Source of the DNA: Pseudomonas sp.
Lineage (GTDB): Bacteria; Pseudomonadota; Gammaproteobacteria; Pseudomonadales; Pseudomonadaceae
Assembly (NCBI GenBank): GCA_030699825.1
Contig: JAUYKV010000062.1
Coordinates: 62,001 to 126,000 of the forward strand
Direction: 5' to 3'
Length of the DNA stretch: 64,000 nucleotides
A program made the position numbers and the translations under genes. The notes under the pieces are model-generated. The model saw only the letters and a list, made by a program, of their open reading frames with translations. It was not told where the DNA came from and made no database searches. Each line of letters begins with the position of its first letter. Positions within the stretch are counted from its first letter, which is position 1. This document shows, one piece after another, positions 19,115-27,458 of the stretch.

Positions 19115-20332
19115 TCAGAGCAGCTTGCGCCCCTTGCCCGCCGCGATGCGCATGCGCAGCGCGTTGAGCTTGATAAAGCCACCGGCGTCAGCCTGATTGT
19201 AGGCGCCGGCATCGTCCTCGAAGGTGGCGATATTGGCATCGAACAGCGAATCGTCGGACTTGCGCCCGGTGATGATCACGTTGCCCTTGTACAGCTTCAT
19301 GCGTACCACGCCGTTCACGTTGGCCTGGGAAGCGTCGATCATCTGTTGCAGCATCAGGCGCTCGGGGCTCCACCAGAAGCCGTTATAGATCAGGCTGGCG
19401 TACTTGGGCATCAGCTCGTCTTTCAGGTGAGCGACTTCGCGGTCCAGGGTGATCGACTCGATGGCGCGGTGGCCCTTGAGCATGATGGTGCCGCCGGGGG
19501 TTTCGTAGCAGCCGCGCGACTTCATGCCGACGAAGCGGTTCTCGACGATATCCAGACGACCGATGCCGTTCTCGCCGCCGATGCGGTTGAGCTCGGCCAA
19601 TACGGTGGCCGGGCTCATGTCCTTGCCGTCGATGGCGACGATGTCGCCGGCACGGTAGGTCAGCTCGATATAAGTTGCAGTGTCCGGCGCCGCCTCAGGG
19701 GAGACGGTCCACTTCCACATGTCTTCTTCGTGCTCGGTCCAGGTGTCTTCCAGCACGCCGCCTTCATAGGAGATGTGCAACAGGTTGGCATCCATGGAGT
19801 ACGGCGACTTCTTCTTGCCGTGACGTTCGATCGGGATCTCGTGCTTGGCGGCGTAGTCCATCAGTTTCTCGCGCGACAGCAAATCCCACTCGCGCCACGG
19901 GGCGATGACTTTCACGCCGGGCTTGAGCGCGTAGGCGCCCAGCTCGAAACGCACCTGGTCGTTGCCCTTGCCGGTGGCACCGTGGGAGATGGCGTCGGCG
20001 CCGGTCTCGTTGGCGATCTCGATCAGGCGCTTGGCGATCAGCGGACGGGCGATGGAGGTACCCAGCAGGTACTCGCCTTCGTAGACGGTGTTGGCGCGGA
20101 ACATCGGGTAGACGAAATCGCGCACGAACTCTTCGCGCAGGTCGTCGATGTAGATTTCCTTGACGCCCATGGCCTTGGCCTTGGCGCGGGCCGGCTCGAC
20201 TTCTTCGCCCTGACCGAGGTCGGCGGTGAAGGTCACCACTTCGCAGTTATAGGTGTCTTGCAGCCACTTGAGGATCACGGAGGTGTCCAGGCCACCGGAA
20301 TATGCCAGGACTACCTTGTTTACGTCGGCCAT
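19115..20332 (-). CDS. argG: argininosuccinate synthase
   Basis: A 405-residue enzyme that joins citrulline and aspartate with ATP to make argininosuccinate, the penultimate step of arginine synthesis. The ATP-pyrophosphatase P-loop is '[10 protein letters not shown]' at residues 9-18; '[13 protein letters not shown]' and '[17 protein letters not shown]' are citrulline/aspartate-binding segments. ATG 20332 ([14 protein letters not shown]) has GGAG about 9 bases upstream and is the family start; the frame is open to 20347. It ends in the terminator at 19042-19072. Confidence 0.97.
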   Translation of the reverse strand: MADVNKVVLAYSGGLDTSVILKWLQDTYNCEVVTFTADLGQGEEVEPARAKAKAMGVKEIYIDDLREEFVRDFVYPMFRANTVYEGEYLLGTSIARPLIAKRLIEIANETGADAISHGATGKGNDQVRFELGAYALKPGVKVIAPWREWDLLSREKLMDYAAKHEIPIERHGKKKSPYSMDANLLHISYEGGVLEDTWTEHEEDMWKWTVSPEAAPDTATYIELTYRAGDIVAIDGKDMSPATVLAELNRIGGENGIGRLDIVENRFVGMKSRGCYETPGGTIMLKGHRAIESITLDREVAHLKDELMPKYASLIYNGFWWSPERLMLQQMIDASQANVNGVVRMKLYKGNVIITGRKSDDSLFDANIATFEDDAGAYNQADAGGFIKLNALRMRIAAGKGRKLL

Positions 20333-20488
20333 GCCAATCAACTCCACGGGGTTGTTCGGGAAAACCCGTGATTCTACTGGTCGCGCAGGATGATTTACAG
20401 CGCCGCGACAACCTGTGACGACGAAGCGGCAACGCCGGGCAGCGGCCCGCCCTACTCGTCTCGCTTGAGGACGCCGTTGCAGGCAGCG

Positions 20489-21373
20489 CTACAGCGGGGT
20501 TTCAGGCGCTGCCGCGGGTTCGGCGACACGGGCCAACGCCACGGTCACCCGGCGGTTCTTGGCGCGATTGGCTTGGCTGGTATTCGGCGCCAGCGGGTAA
20601 CGTTCGCCATGAAAGCGCAGGGTGATCTGCTCGGCCGACACGCCATTGGCTTGCAGATACTCCATCACCGCCAGGGCGCGGCGCCGCGACAGGTCGCGAT
20701 TGGTCAGGCGATTGCCACTGTTGTCGGCATGCCCGTCGAGCTCGATGCGATTGACGCTGGGGTCGGCCTTGAGGTAGCTGAGAATGATGTCCAGCTTGGC
20801 CTGGGCCAGCGGCGCCAGGTCCACGCCACCGTCCGGGAAGCCGACATGGGACTGACGGATCTGCTCGAAATTGACCGGCAACAGCTTGGCCGTACAGGCC
20901 AGATAATCGTTGTAGGCCTGGCGAAACCTGACCGGCAGCAAGCGCACTTCGAGGCTGTCGCCAGCATGCCGGGAGCGATGGCGAATCAGCGGACTACGGC
21001 CCTCGAGCAAGCCGGTGAGCAGACGACTGGCCTGCTCCTGCGTGCTGCTGAAAGGCATCTCGCCGTTGCCGACCCTGACAGAACCCAGGTTGATATCGCC
21101 GCGCCCCGGTTGCCAGGGCGCAGCCGCCGCCAGCAGCGTAGCCGAACCGGCGCCCAGCCAGCGCTCGGGCACCTGCAGATTGAAGGTCGCCTGCTCGCCT
21201 GCCCGGCGCACGAAGATGCCCGCGCCGAAGTCGGTGATCGGCTGGCTCAGGCGACACTCGAACTGGTCACCGGCAACCGCCCACTCGACCTTCTCCAGAC
21301 GGGTCTGAAAGGTGATGGCTGACGCTGACTGACTGGCCAACAGGCACAGGAGGACGAGTGACGGCGGACGCAC
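20489..21373 (-). CDS. motY: MotY-like OmpA-family flagellar motor protein
   Basis: A 294-residue exported protein. Residues 1-19 form a signal peptide (MRPPSLVLLCLLASQSASA). The N-terminal half matches the MotY-N domain that joins the T-ring of sodium- or proton-driven polar flagellar motors, and the C-terminal half is an OmpA-type peptidoglycan-binding domain ('DGHADNSGNRLTNRDLSRRR'). In Pseudomonas it works with the MotCD stator for swarming. The start codon is GTG at 21373, with GGAG 6 bases upstream. Gene order argG-motY-pyrC is as in P. aeruginosa. Confidence 0.9.
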   Translation of the reverse strand: MRPPSLVLLCLLASQSASAITFQTRLEKVEWAVAGDQFECRLSQPITDFGAGIFVRRAGEQATFNLQVPERWLGAGSATLLAAAAPWQPGRGDINLGSVRVGNGEMPFSSTQEQASRLLTGLLEGRSPLIRHRSRHAGDSLEVRLLPVRFRQAYNDYLACTAKLLPVNFEQIRQSHVGFPDGGVDLAPLAQAKLDIILSYLKADPSVNRIELDGHADNSGNRLTNRDLSRRRALAVMEYLQANGVSAEQITLRFHGERYPLAPNTSQANRAKNRRVTVALARVAEPAAAPETPL

Positions 21374-21580
21374 GGAAGACTCCAGAAAATACCACGTACC
21401 CTCTGACTATCGGTACCGACGGGCAAAACTTGAGCCGGCGATTGCCTGGACGTCCGCTTGATCGCTTGCCCAGCCTGGTTTTTAGCGCGACAGCTGATCG
21501 CCCACGAGCCGCTTTCGGCGTGCCCTGACGGGGCTTTTCCGGTAGCATTCCCGGCACGTAATGCCCGCCTGGAAACCTCC

Positions 21581-22627
21581 ATGACCGACCGCCTCACTTT
21601 GCTGCGTCCCGACGACTGGCATATTCACCTGCGCGATGGCGCCGTGCTGCCGCACACAGTCGCCGACGCCGCCCGGACTTTCGCCCGCGCCATCATCATG
21701 CCCAATCTGGTGCCGCCGGTACGCAATGCCAGCGAGGCCGATGCCTACCGCCAGCGGATTCTCGCCGCACGCCCGGCCGGCAGTCGTTTCGAGCCATTGA
21801 TGGTGCTCTATCTCACCGACCTGAGCAGCCCGGCCGATGTGCGCGCGGCCAAGGCCTCGGGTTTTGTGCATGCCGCCAAGCTCTACCCGGCCGGCGCCAC
21901 CACCAACTCCGACTCCGGCGTGACCAGCATCGACAAGATCTTCCCGACTCTCGAGGTCATGGCCGAAATCGGCCTGCCGCTGCTGGTGCACGGGGAAGTG
22001 ACACGCAGCGAAGTCGATGTATTCGACCGCGAAAAGTACTTTATCGACGAGCAACTGAGCCGGGTGGTCGAGCGCTTCCCGACCCTCAAGGTGGTGTTCG
22101 AGCACATCACCACCCGTGACGCGGTCGAATTCGTCAATGCCGCACCGGCCAACGTCGGCGCGACCATCACCGCCCACCACCTGCTGTACAACCGCAACCA
22201 CATGCTGGTCGGCGGCATCCGTCCGCACTTCTACTGCCTGCCGATTCTCAAGCGCAACCTGCACCAGGAAGCCCTGCTCGACGCCGCCACCAGCGCCAGC
22301 GCCAAGTTCTTCCTCGGCACCGACTCGGCGCCGCATGCTCGCCACGCCAAGGAGGCCGCCTGCGGTTGTGCCGGCTGCTACAGCGCCTATGCCGCCATCG
22401 AGCTGTATGCCGAGGCGTTCGAGCAGCGCCATGCGCTGGACAAGCTCGAAGCCTTCGCCAGCCACTATGGCCCCGACTTCTACGGCCTGCCGCGCAACAG
22501 CGAGAGCATCACCCTGGTTCGTCAAGACTGGGTCGTACCTGGCGAATTACCGCTGGGCGATCAAACCGTAATCCCGCTGCGCGCCGGTGAAAAACTGCGC
22601 TGGCGCCTGCTGGAGCACAACGCGTGA
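21581..22627 (+). CDS. pyrC: dihydroorotase (class II)
   Basis: A 348-residue amidohydrolase that cyclises carbamoyl-aspartate to dihydroorotate in pyrimidine synthesis. Metal-ligand motifs: 'DDWHIHLRD' at the N-terminus, the carboxylated Lys in '[12 protein letters not shown]' near 100-111, His in 'LLVHGE' and 'FEHITT', and Asp in 'FLGTDSAPH'. The size and sequence fit the E. coli PyrC class, not the larger class I enzymes. ATG 21581 ([16 protein letters not shown]) is the family start although the frame is open to 21458. The stop overlaps the rnt GTG start. Confidence 0.96.
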   Translation: MTDRLTLLRPDDWHIHLRDGAVLPHTVADAARTFARAIIMPNLVPPVRNASEADAYRQRILAARPAGSRFEPLMVLYLTDLSSPADVRAAKASGFVHAAKLYPAGATTNSDSGVTSIDKIFPTLEVMAEIGLPLLVHGEVTRSEVDVFDREKYFIDEQLSRVVERFPTLKVVFEHITTRDAVEFVNAAPANVGATITAHHLLYNRNHMLVGGIRPHFYCLPILKRNLHQEALLDAATSASAKFFLGTDSAPHARHAKEAACGCAGCYSAYAAIELYAEAFEQRHALDKLEAFASHYGPDFYGLPRNSESITLVRQDWVVPGELPLGDQTVIPLRAGEKLRWRLLEHNA

Positions 22628-23301
22628 GCGGCGAACATTTCAACAACGAACTGGATCACCCGAATGCCGGCAGCGGCTCGCGCCATCCGATGGCGGAACG
22701 CTTTCGCGGCTATCTGCCGGTCGTGGTGGATGTGGAAACCGGCGGTTTCAACTGCGCCACCGATGCACTGCTGGAAATCGCCGCCACCACCATCGGCATG
22801 GATGAAGGCGGTTTCCTCTACCCCGAGCACACCCTGTTCTTCCGCGTCGAACCCTTCGCCGGCGCCAATATCGAACAGGCAGCCCTGGACTTCACCGGGA
22901 TCAAGCTCGATCACCCGCTGCGCATGGCGGTCAGCGAGGAGCACGCCCTGACCGAGATCTTCCGCAGCCTGCGCAAGTCGCTGAAAGCCAACGGCTGCAA
23001 GCGGGCGATCCTGGTCGGGCACAACAGCAGCTTCGACCTCGGCTTCCTCAATGCCGCCGTCATGCGCTGCGACCTCAAGCGCAACCCCTTCCACCCCTTC
23101 TCCAGCTTCGACACCGCCACCCTCGCCGGCCTCGCCTACGGTCAGACCGTACTGGCCAAAGCCTGCCAGGCTGCCGGCGTCGACTTCGACGGCCGCGAAG
23201 CCCACTCGGCACGCTACGACACCGAAAAAACCGCCGAACTGTTCTGCGGCATCGTCAACCGCTGGAAGGAAATGGGCGGCTGGCACGACTTCGACGACTG
23301 A
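22624..23301 (+). CDS. rnt: ribonuclease T
   Basis: A 225-residue DEDD exonuclease that trims the 3' ends of tRNAs and other stable RNAs. Exo motifs: 'VVDVETGGF' (Exo I, residues 34-42), '[13 protein letters not shown]' (Exo II) and '[14 protein letters not shown]' (Exo III with the general-base His). The start codon is GTG 22624, overlapping the pyrC stop, so the two are translationally coupled. A REP pair follows 15 bp after the stop. Confidence 0.95.
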   Translation: MSGEHFNNELDHPNAGSGSRHPMAERFRGYLPVVVDVETGGFNCATDALLEIAATTIGMDEGGFLYPEHTLFFRVEPFAGANIEQAALDFTGIKLDHPLRMAVSEEHALTEIFRSLRKSLKANGCKRAILVGHNSSFDLGFLNAAVMRCDLKRNPFHPFSSFDTATLAGLAYGQTVLAKACQAAGVDFDGREAHSARYDTEKTAELFCGIVNRWKEMGGWHDFDD

Positions 23302-23315
23302 AGCCTGTATTCATT

Positions 23316-23383
23316 CGTAGGAACGGCCCATGGCCGCGAAGGGCCGCAGCCGATCAAATATTCGCGGCTAAAGCCCCTCCCAC
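23316..23383. repeat. degenerate REP pair downstream of rnt
   Basis: The right arm 'CGCGGCTAAAGCCCCTCCCA' (from 23363, core ending at 23383) is a perfect REP core; the left arm at 23316-23339 (GTAGGAACGGCCCATGGCCGCGA) is diverged. It may stabilise or end the rnt transcript. Confidence 0.65.
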
Positions 23384-23488
23384 AAGAGCACCGTCGTAGT
23401 GAGACCGTCGAAGCAGGCCGTCTGGCCCACCCTGCCTCGACCGGTCATCCGTTGCACTCGATTTCGGTCGCCTGTGCGCAATAGAGCT

Positions 23489-23517
23489 TTGACAAGCATT
23501 CTCATTAGCATTAGTAT
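23489..23517 (+). promoter_or_regulatory. bfd promoter with overlapping Fur-type site
   Basis: TTGACA (23489-23494), a 17-bp spacer and TAGTAT (23512-23517) form a strong sigma70 promoter. The spacer and -10 (23496-23514) read on the other strand CTAATGCTAATGAGAATGC, a match to the AATGATAATGAGAAT pattern of Pseudomonas Fur boxes. Iron-replete Fur would block RNA polymerase here, so bfd should be induced by iron starvation, as reported for P. aeruginosa bfd. Confidence 0.75.
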
Positions 23518-23557
23518 CGAGCGCAACCAACCACTGCCCTGCAACGAGTCTTAGTCT

Positions 23558-23776
23558 ATGTACGTCTGCCTCTGCGAAGGTGTCACCGACAGCCAGATCC
23601 GCGACGCAATCTTTGAAGGTTGCTGTAGCTACCGTGATGTGCGCGCCAGCCTCGGGGTCGCCAGCCAATGTGGCAAATGCGCCTGCCTGGCCAAGCAAGT
23701 GGTTCGTGACACCCTCAGCGAAGTGCAGAGCAGTCAGGCCGCCCTGGCCTATCCAGCGAGTTTTGTCGCGGCCTGA
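23558..23776 (+). CDS. bfd: bacterioferritin-associated ferredoxin
   Basis: A 72-residue [2Fe-2S] protein that docks on bacterioferritin and feeds electrons to reduce and release stored iron. The cluster ligands are Cys4 and Cys6 ('YVCLCEGV') and the pair in 'SQCGKCACL' near 38-41. It lies under a Fur-type promoter and is followed 196 bp later by its partner bacterioferritin gene. A terminator at 23794 separates the two, so they can be regulated oppositely: bfd on when iron is low, bfr independent. Confidence 0.96.
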   Translation: MYVCLCEGVTDSQIRDAIFEGCCSYRDVRASLGVASQCGKCACLAKQVVRDTLSEVQSSQAALAYPASFVAA

Positions 23777-23793
23777 GTCAGGCGATGTAAAAC

Positions 23794-23818
23794 AACCGGG
23801 CCTCGCGTCCGGTTTTTT
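23794..23818 (+). terminator. terminator of bfd
   Basis: AACCGG (23794-23799) and CCGGTT (23809-23814) with a 9-base loop, followed by TTTT. The stem is short. Confidence 0.6.
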
Positions 23819-23972
23819 ATACCCAAAATTCAATAACTTAGCCTCCTGGCGCGGAAGCAAACCGCTCTTGTCGGCATTTATTTCTATCGAAATTTCAAAC
23901 GCTTAGGTTTGACAGCGGGTATTACCCGGCCCAGAATTTCCCATCTACTTCCCCAGCAAGGCGACTCAGACC

Positions 23973-24443
23973 ATGAAAGGCGATAAGAAAGTCATCCAGC
24001 ATCTGAACAAGGTTCTCGGTAACGAGTTGGTCGCCATCAACCAGTACTTCCTGCACGCACGGATGTACGAAGACTGGGGCCTGAAGAAACTCGGCGAGCA
24101 CGAGTACCACGAATCCATAGACGAGATGAAGCATGCGGACAAGCTGATCAAGCGCATCCTCTTCCTCGAGGGCCTGCCGAACGTGCAAGACATCGGCAAG
24201 CTGCTGATCGGTGAAAACACCCAGGAAATGCTCGAGTGCGACCTGAAGATCGAGCACAAGGCCCACGTCGACCTGAAGGCGGCTATCGCCTACTGCGAGA
24301 GCATCGGCGACTACGCCAGCCGCGAGCTACTGGAAGAGATTCTCTGCTCGGAAGAAGAGCACATCGACTGGCTGGAAACCCAGCTGAGCCTGCTCGAAGC
24401 CGTCGGTTTGCAGAACTACCTGCAGTCGCAGATGGATGACTAA
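23973..24443 (+). CDS. bfr: bacterioferritin
   Basis: A 156-residue subunit of the 24-mer haem-containing iron store. Ferroxidase ligands Glu18, Glu51 and His54 are present ('[11 protein letters not shown]', 'IDEMKHADK'), with Glu94 and the 'EEEH' pair further on; Met52 is the haem-axial ligand at the subunit interface. It most resembles P. aeruginosa BfrB, the principal iron store. A candidate promoter starts TTGACA at 23909 with a weak -10. It ends in the terminator at 24462. Confidence 0.95.
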   Translation: MKGDKKVIQHLNKVLGNELVAINQYFLHARMYEDWGLKKLGEHEYHESIDEMKHADKLIKRILFLEGLPNVQDIGKLLIGENTQEMLECDLKIEHKAHVDLKAAIAYCESIGDYASRELLEEILCSEEEHIDWLETQLSLLEAVGLQNYLQSQMDD

Positions 24444-24461
24444 TTTTCGACGGATATGAAG

Positions 24462-24485
24462 ACGGGAGCCAATGGCTCCCGTTTT
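24462..24485 (+). terminator. terminator of bfr
   Basis: ACGGGAGCC (24462-24470), loop AAT, GGCTCCCGT (24474-24482) followed by TTT. The A/T flanks may also allow use by the convergent TonB-receptor gene. Confidence 0.85.
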
Positions 24486-24506
24486 CTTGCCTGCCGATAA
24501 GCGATT

Positions 24507-26654
24507 TTAGAAGCTGTAACTGACCCCGACGATGGCACTGCGCGGCATCTGGCCACGGGCACCGGCCGGTTGACGGGCGATGATATCGTCGTCGTTGTTG
24601 GTCAGATTGAGCAGGTTGAGGTAGACCTCGGTCTGCTTGTCCAGCGCATAGCGGGTGGCCAGGTCGACGGTGTAATAGCTGTCGATCTTCTCGTAGGTAT
24701 CGCATGTGGCGAAGCTGCAGGTGCTGTCGTACCAGTTGGTGCGCAGATCCGTGGCGAAGCCCTGCTCGTTGCGGTAGCCGACGCTCAGCACGGCCTGGTG
24801 TTCCGGCAGGTTGGGCAGGGCATCGCCCTTCTCCACTGAACCGAAGAACTCGTTGCTGAACGAGGTCTGGAACTCGCTCTCGGTCCAGGTGTAGGTCAGC
24901 GCCACCGGGATGGTGAACCCATTGCCACGCACCAGCTCATAGCCCAAGCGCGACTCGATGCCATAGACCTCGACTTCGCCGCCGTTGAACTGATCGCCCG
25001 GATCGCAGTTGGCACCCGTGGAGGCCGTGCAGGGGCCCAGCAGGTTGTCGTAATCGCTGTAGAAGCCGACCACTTCGGCGGACAGGCGACCGTCGTTGTA
25101 GCGCGCGCCCAGCTCGTAGTTCAGCGCCTCTTCCACGTCGGCGCCGACGCTGGATGTAGGGCTGAAGCCCTCATGCACACCGGCCAGCAGACTCCACTGT
25201 TGGTTCAGCTTGTACAGGGCGCCCAGACCGAACAGGGTCTCGCGGTCATGTTGATCCTGCTTGCCATCGTTGCGCCGGCCGATCTTGTAGTCCTCCACGC
25301 GCATGCCCGGGGTCAGGGTCAGGTCGCCTAGCTGGATCGCATCGGTGACGTAGTAGGACAGCGCCTTGGCCCGCTGGGTGCGCTTGGCCTCGTGGCTGCG
25401 CGAGACGAAGCCCAGGTTGCCATCGGCGTCCTGCTGGAACCGGTCGCTGTACTGGTCGCGAAACTCCTGATCCTCGTGGTAACGCGCACCCAGCTCCAGG
25501 CCGTGCTCGATGCTGCCCAGTTGCAGGTCCTTGTTGACCTTGGTCTGGATACCCTTGGACTGGTACTTGCGGAAGTTGCCCTTGACGTCCACTTGCCCGG
25601 CCGCAGTGCCATCGAGGATGGCCTGGGCGTTGGCCTGATTGCCCACAGCACCACAGTTGCCGCCGAAGTTGGCGCAGTTGAAGAAGCTGCCCAGGCTCAA
25701 GCCGCCGATCTTGCCGACTTTGTACCAGTTGCGCTGGAACTCGTGGTAGTAGGCCTGGCTACTGATCCGCAGATCGCCGGTGTCGACCAGATAGCCCAGG
25801 GTGGTGCCCTTGAAGTTGTTGCGCATGTTGTCCAGCTTGCTCAGGCCGTAGCGACGTTCGCTGTCGCGCTTGAAGTCGCGATCGGTGAGACCGACATAGG
25901 TCTGGTCGGAATCTTCCTGGGCGTACTGCAGCTTCAGGTCCAGCTGGTGATAGACCTCGGCGCCCGGGTCGGAATTGAGGCGCAGCTTGACCATCAGGTC
26001 GTCTTTGTCGAAGCCGGTTTTATCGGCAGCGCGGTCGGTTTCGGCGAAGCCGTCGGCGGCATGGGTGTGGCCCTCCACCAACCAGCCGAAGTTCGTGCTG
26101 GAGCCACCCACATGGGCGTGGGTGCGGTACATATTGTCGCTGCCCAACTCCTGGGTGAAGCGCCCGGCGAAGGACTCGAGCGGGATCGGCGTGGACAGCA
26201 GGTTGATGGCGCCGCCGATGGTGTAGGGACCGTTGGCGATGGCTGCCGGGCCCTTGAGCACCTCGACCCCGGCGATACGGCCCGTGGTCGGGAAATAGTA
26301 GGCGGAGGATGCGGCATAGGGTGCCGGAGCGATCAGAATGCCATCCTCCATCAGGGTGATGCGCTGCGAACGCTCGCCCGCCGCGCCGCGGATGCCGATG
26401 TTCGGGCGCAGACCGTAACCTTCCTCGCTGCGCAGATAGACCCCAGGCACCTCGGCCAGTACCCGGTTGATATCGGTGTACTTGAATTGATCCAGGTCTT
26501 CCTGGGTCAGCACGGTGCCGGAACCGGGCAGCTCGGCTGCCTTGGCCTTGCTACCGATGATCTCGCTGGAACCCAGCTTGACCGGCTCGGCCGCCTGGAC
26601 CCAGCTTGCTCCGCTGGCCAGTGCGACGGCCAGGGTCAGGAACGAATAGCGCAT
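24507..26654 (-). CDS. TonB-dependent outer-membrane receptor (FecA-like group)
   Basis: A 715-residue receptor. Residues 1-22 are a signal peptide (MRYSFLTLAVALASGASWVQAA); the plug domain follows directly ('DINRVLAEVPGVYLRSEEG', 'RPNIGIRG', 'GVEVLKGPAAI'), and the rest is a 22-strand barrel ending in the aromatic 'VGVSYSF'. There is no N-terminal signalling (STN) domain, so it does not control its own sigma factor. The plug sequence is like FecA-type ferric-citrate and related siderophore receptors; the substrate is not determinable. ATG 26654 is chosen for the signal peptide and the GGGGGA site. A possible Fur site lies upstream, and it neighbours the iron-storage genes, which supports an iron role. 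Confidence 0.88.
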   Translation of the reverse strand: MRYSFLTLAVALASGASWVQAAEPVKLGSSEIIGSKAKAAELPGSGTVLTQEDLDQFKYTDINRVLAEVPGVYLRSEEGYGLRPNIGIRGAAGERSQRITLMEDGILIAPAPYAASSAYYFPTTGRIAGVEVLKGPAAIANGPYTIGGAINLLSTPIPLESFAGRFTQELGSDNMYRTHAHVGGSSTNFGWLVEGHTHAADGFAETDRAADKTGFDKDDLMVKLRLNSDPGAEVYHQLDLKLQYAQEDSDQTYVGLTDRDFKRDSERRYGLSKLDNMRNNFKGTTLGYLVDTGDLRISSQAYYHEFQRNWYKVGKIGGLSLGSFFNCANFGGNCGAVGNQANAQAILDGTAAGQVDVKGNFRKYQSKGIQTKVNKDLQLGSIEHGLELGARYHEDQEFRDQYSDRFQQDADGNLGFVSRSHEAKRTQRAKALSYYVTDAIQLGDLTLTPGMRVEDYKIGRRNDGKQDQHDRETLFGLGALYKLNQQWSLLAGVHEGFSPTSSVGADVEEALNYELGARYNDGRLSAEVVGFYSDYDNLLGPCTASTGANCDPGDQFNGGEVEVYGIESRLGYELVRGNGFTIPVALTYTWTESEFQTSFSNEFFGSVEKGDALPNLPEHQAVLSVGYRNEQGFATDLRTNWYDSTCSFATCDTYEKIDSYYTVDLATRYALDKQTEVYLNLLNLTNNDDDIIARQPAGARGQMPRSAIVGVSYSF

Positions 26655-26713
26655 GGTTGATCCCCCAAAAATGACAGTTACGTTGCAAATTGGCGGGCAT
26701 CCTAGTTCAAACC

Positions 26714-26735
26714 ACAATCGTTCTCAAACGCATTT
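26714..26735 (-). promoter_or_regulatory. possible Fur box of the TonB receptor gene
   Basis: On the minus strand the sequence reads AATGCGTTTGAGAACGATTG, similar to the AATGATAATGAGAATNATT consensus, about 60 bp before ATG 26654. The match is partial. Confidence 0.35.
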
Positions 26736-26792
26736 AATAAACATACGTATACGCAGCGGAACTAAATACGCATTACGCTGTATTCTGCACGC

Positions 26793-26819
26793 AAAAAAAA
26801 CCCCGCCGCAGCGGGGTTT
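26793..26819 (-). terminator. terminator of grxD
   Basis: AAACCCCGC (26798-26806), a 4-base loop and GCGGGGTTT (26811-26819); on the minus strand it is followed by a run of T, encoded by the A-tract from 26793. Confidence 0.9.
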
Positions 26820-26836
26820 CCCGACAGAAAGCCGAC

Positions 26837-27163
26837 TCAGGCGTCAGTTTTCTGCACGGCATCCTTGATCAGGGTCTGCAGTTCACCCTTCTCGAACATC
26901 TCGGCGACGATGTCGCTGCCGCCGACCAGTTCGCCGCCAACCCAGAGCTGCGGGAAGGTCGGCCAGTTGCCGTACTTCGGCAGATTGGCGCGGATTTCCG
27001 GATTCTGCAGGATGTCGACATAGGCAAATTTTTCACCACAGGCCATCACGGCTTGTGCGGCTTTGGAGGAAAAGCCGCACTGCGGGGCATTCGGCGAGCC
27101 TTTCATGTACAACAACACGGTGTTGCTGGTGATCTGTTCTTTGATGGTTTCGATGATATCCAT
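26837..27163 (-). CDS. grxD: monothiol glutaredoxin (CGFS type)
   Basis: A 108-residue glutaredoxin with the CGFS active site ('APQCGFSSKA') and the glutathione-binding 'WPTFPQLWVGGELVGGSDI' segment. CGFS glutaredoxins bind a glutathione-ligated [2Fe-2S] cluster and pass it to target proteins. ATG 27163 (MDIIETIKEQI) has GAGGTG upstream and is the family start. Its position beside iron-storage genes agrees with a role in iron-sulfur metabolism. Confidence 0.96.
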   Translation of the reverse strand: MDIIETIKEQITSNTVLLYMKGSPNAPQCGFSSKAAQAVMACGEKFAYVDILQNPEIRANLPKYGNWPTFPQLWVGGELVGGSDIVAEMFEKGELQTLIKDAVQKTDA

Positions 27164-27458
27164 GGGGCACCTCAGGTCTAAACTTCCCGACTCACGGGTC
27201 GGCACGGTGGCGGCATTGTAGCGAAAAGCCGAGCGTAATGCTCGGCCTTGGCGAGGCACGGTCAACCCGTAACCCGAATGCAATCCGGGAGGGCGATCGC
27301 GGGTTGCGCTGGCGCTTAGCCAGGCTATGGGGGAATGAGGGGATTGAGCCCCGCCATCGAGGCCAGCACAACCTCATGCCTCATCCGCCATTCCTCTCAA
27401 GCCCTGGCTGGGCCTACGATGCCGCATACCTTGCACATGGACATAGGATCTACCGCAG

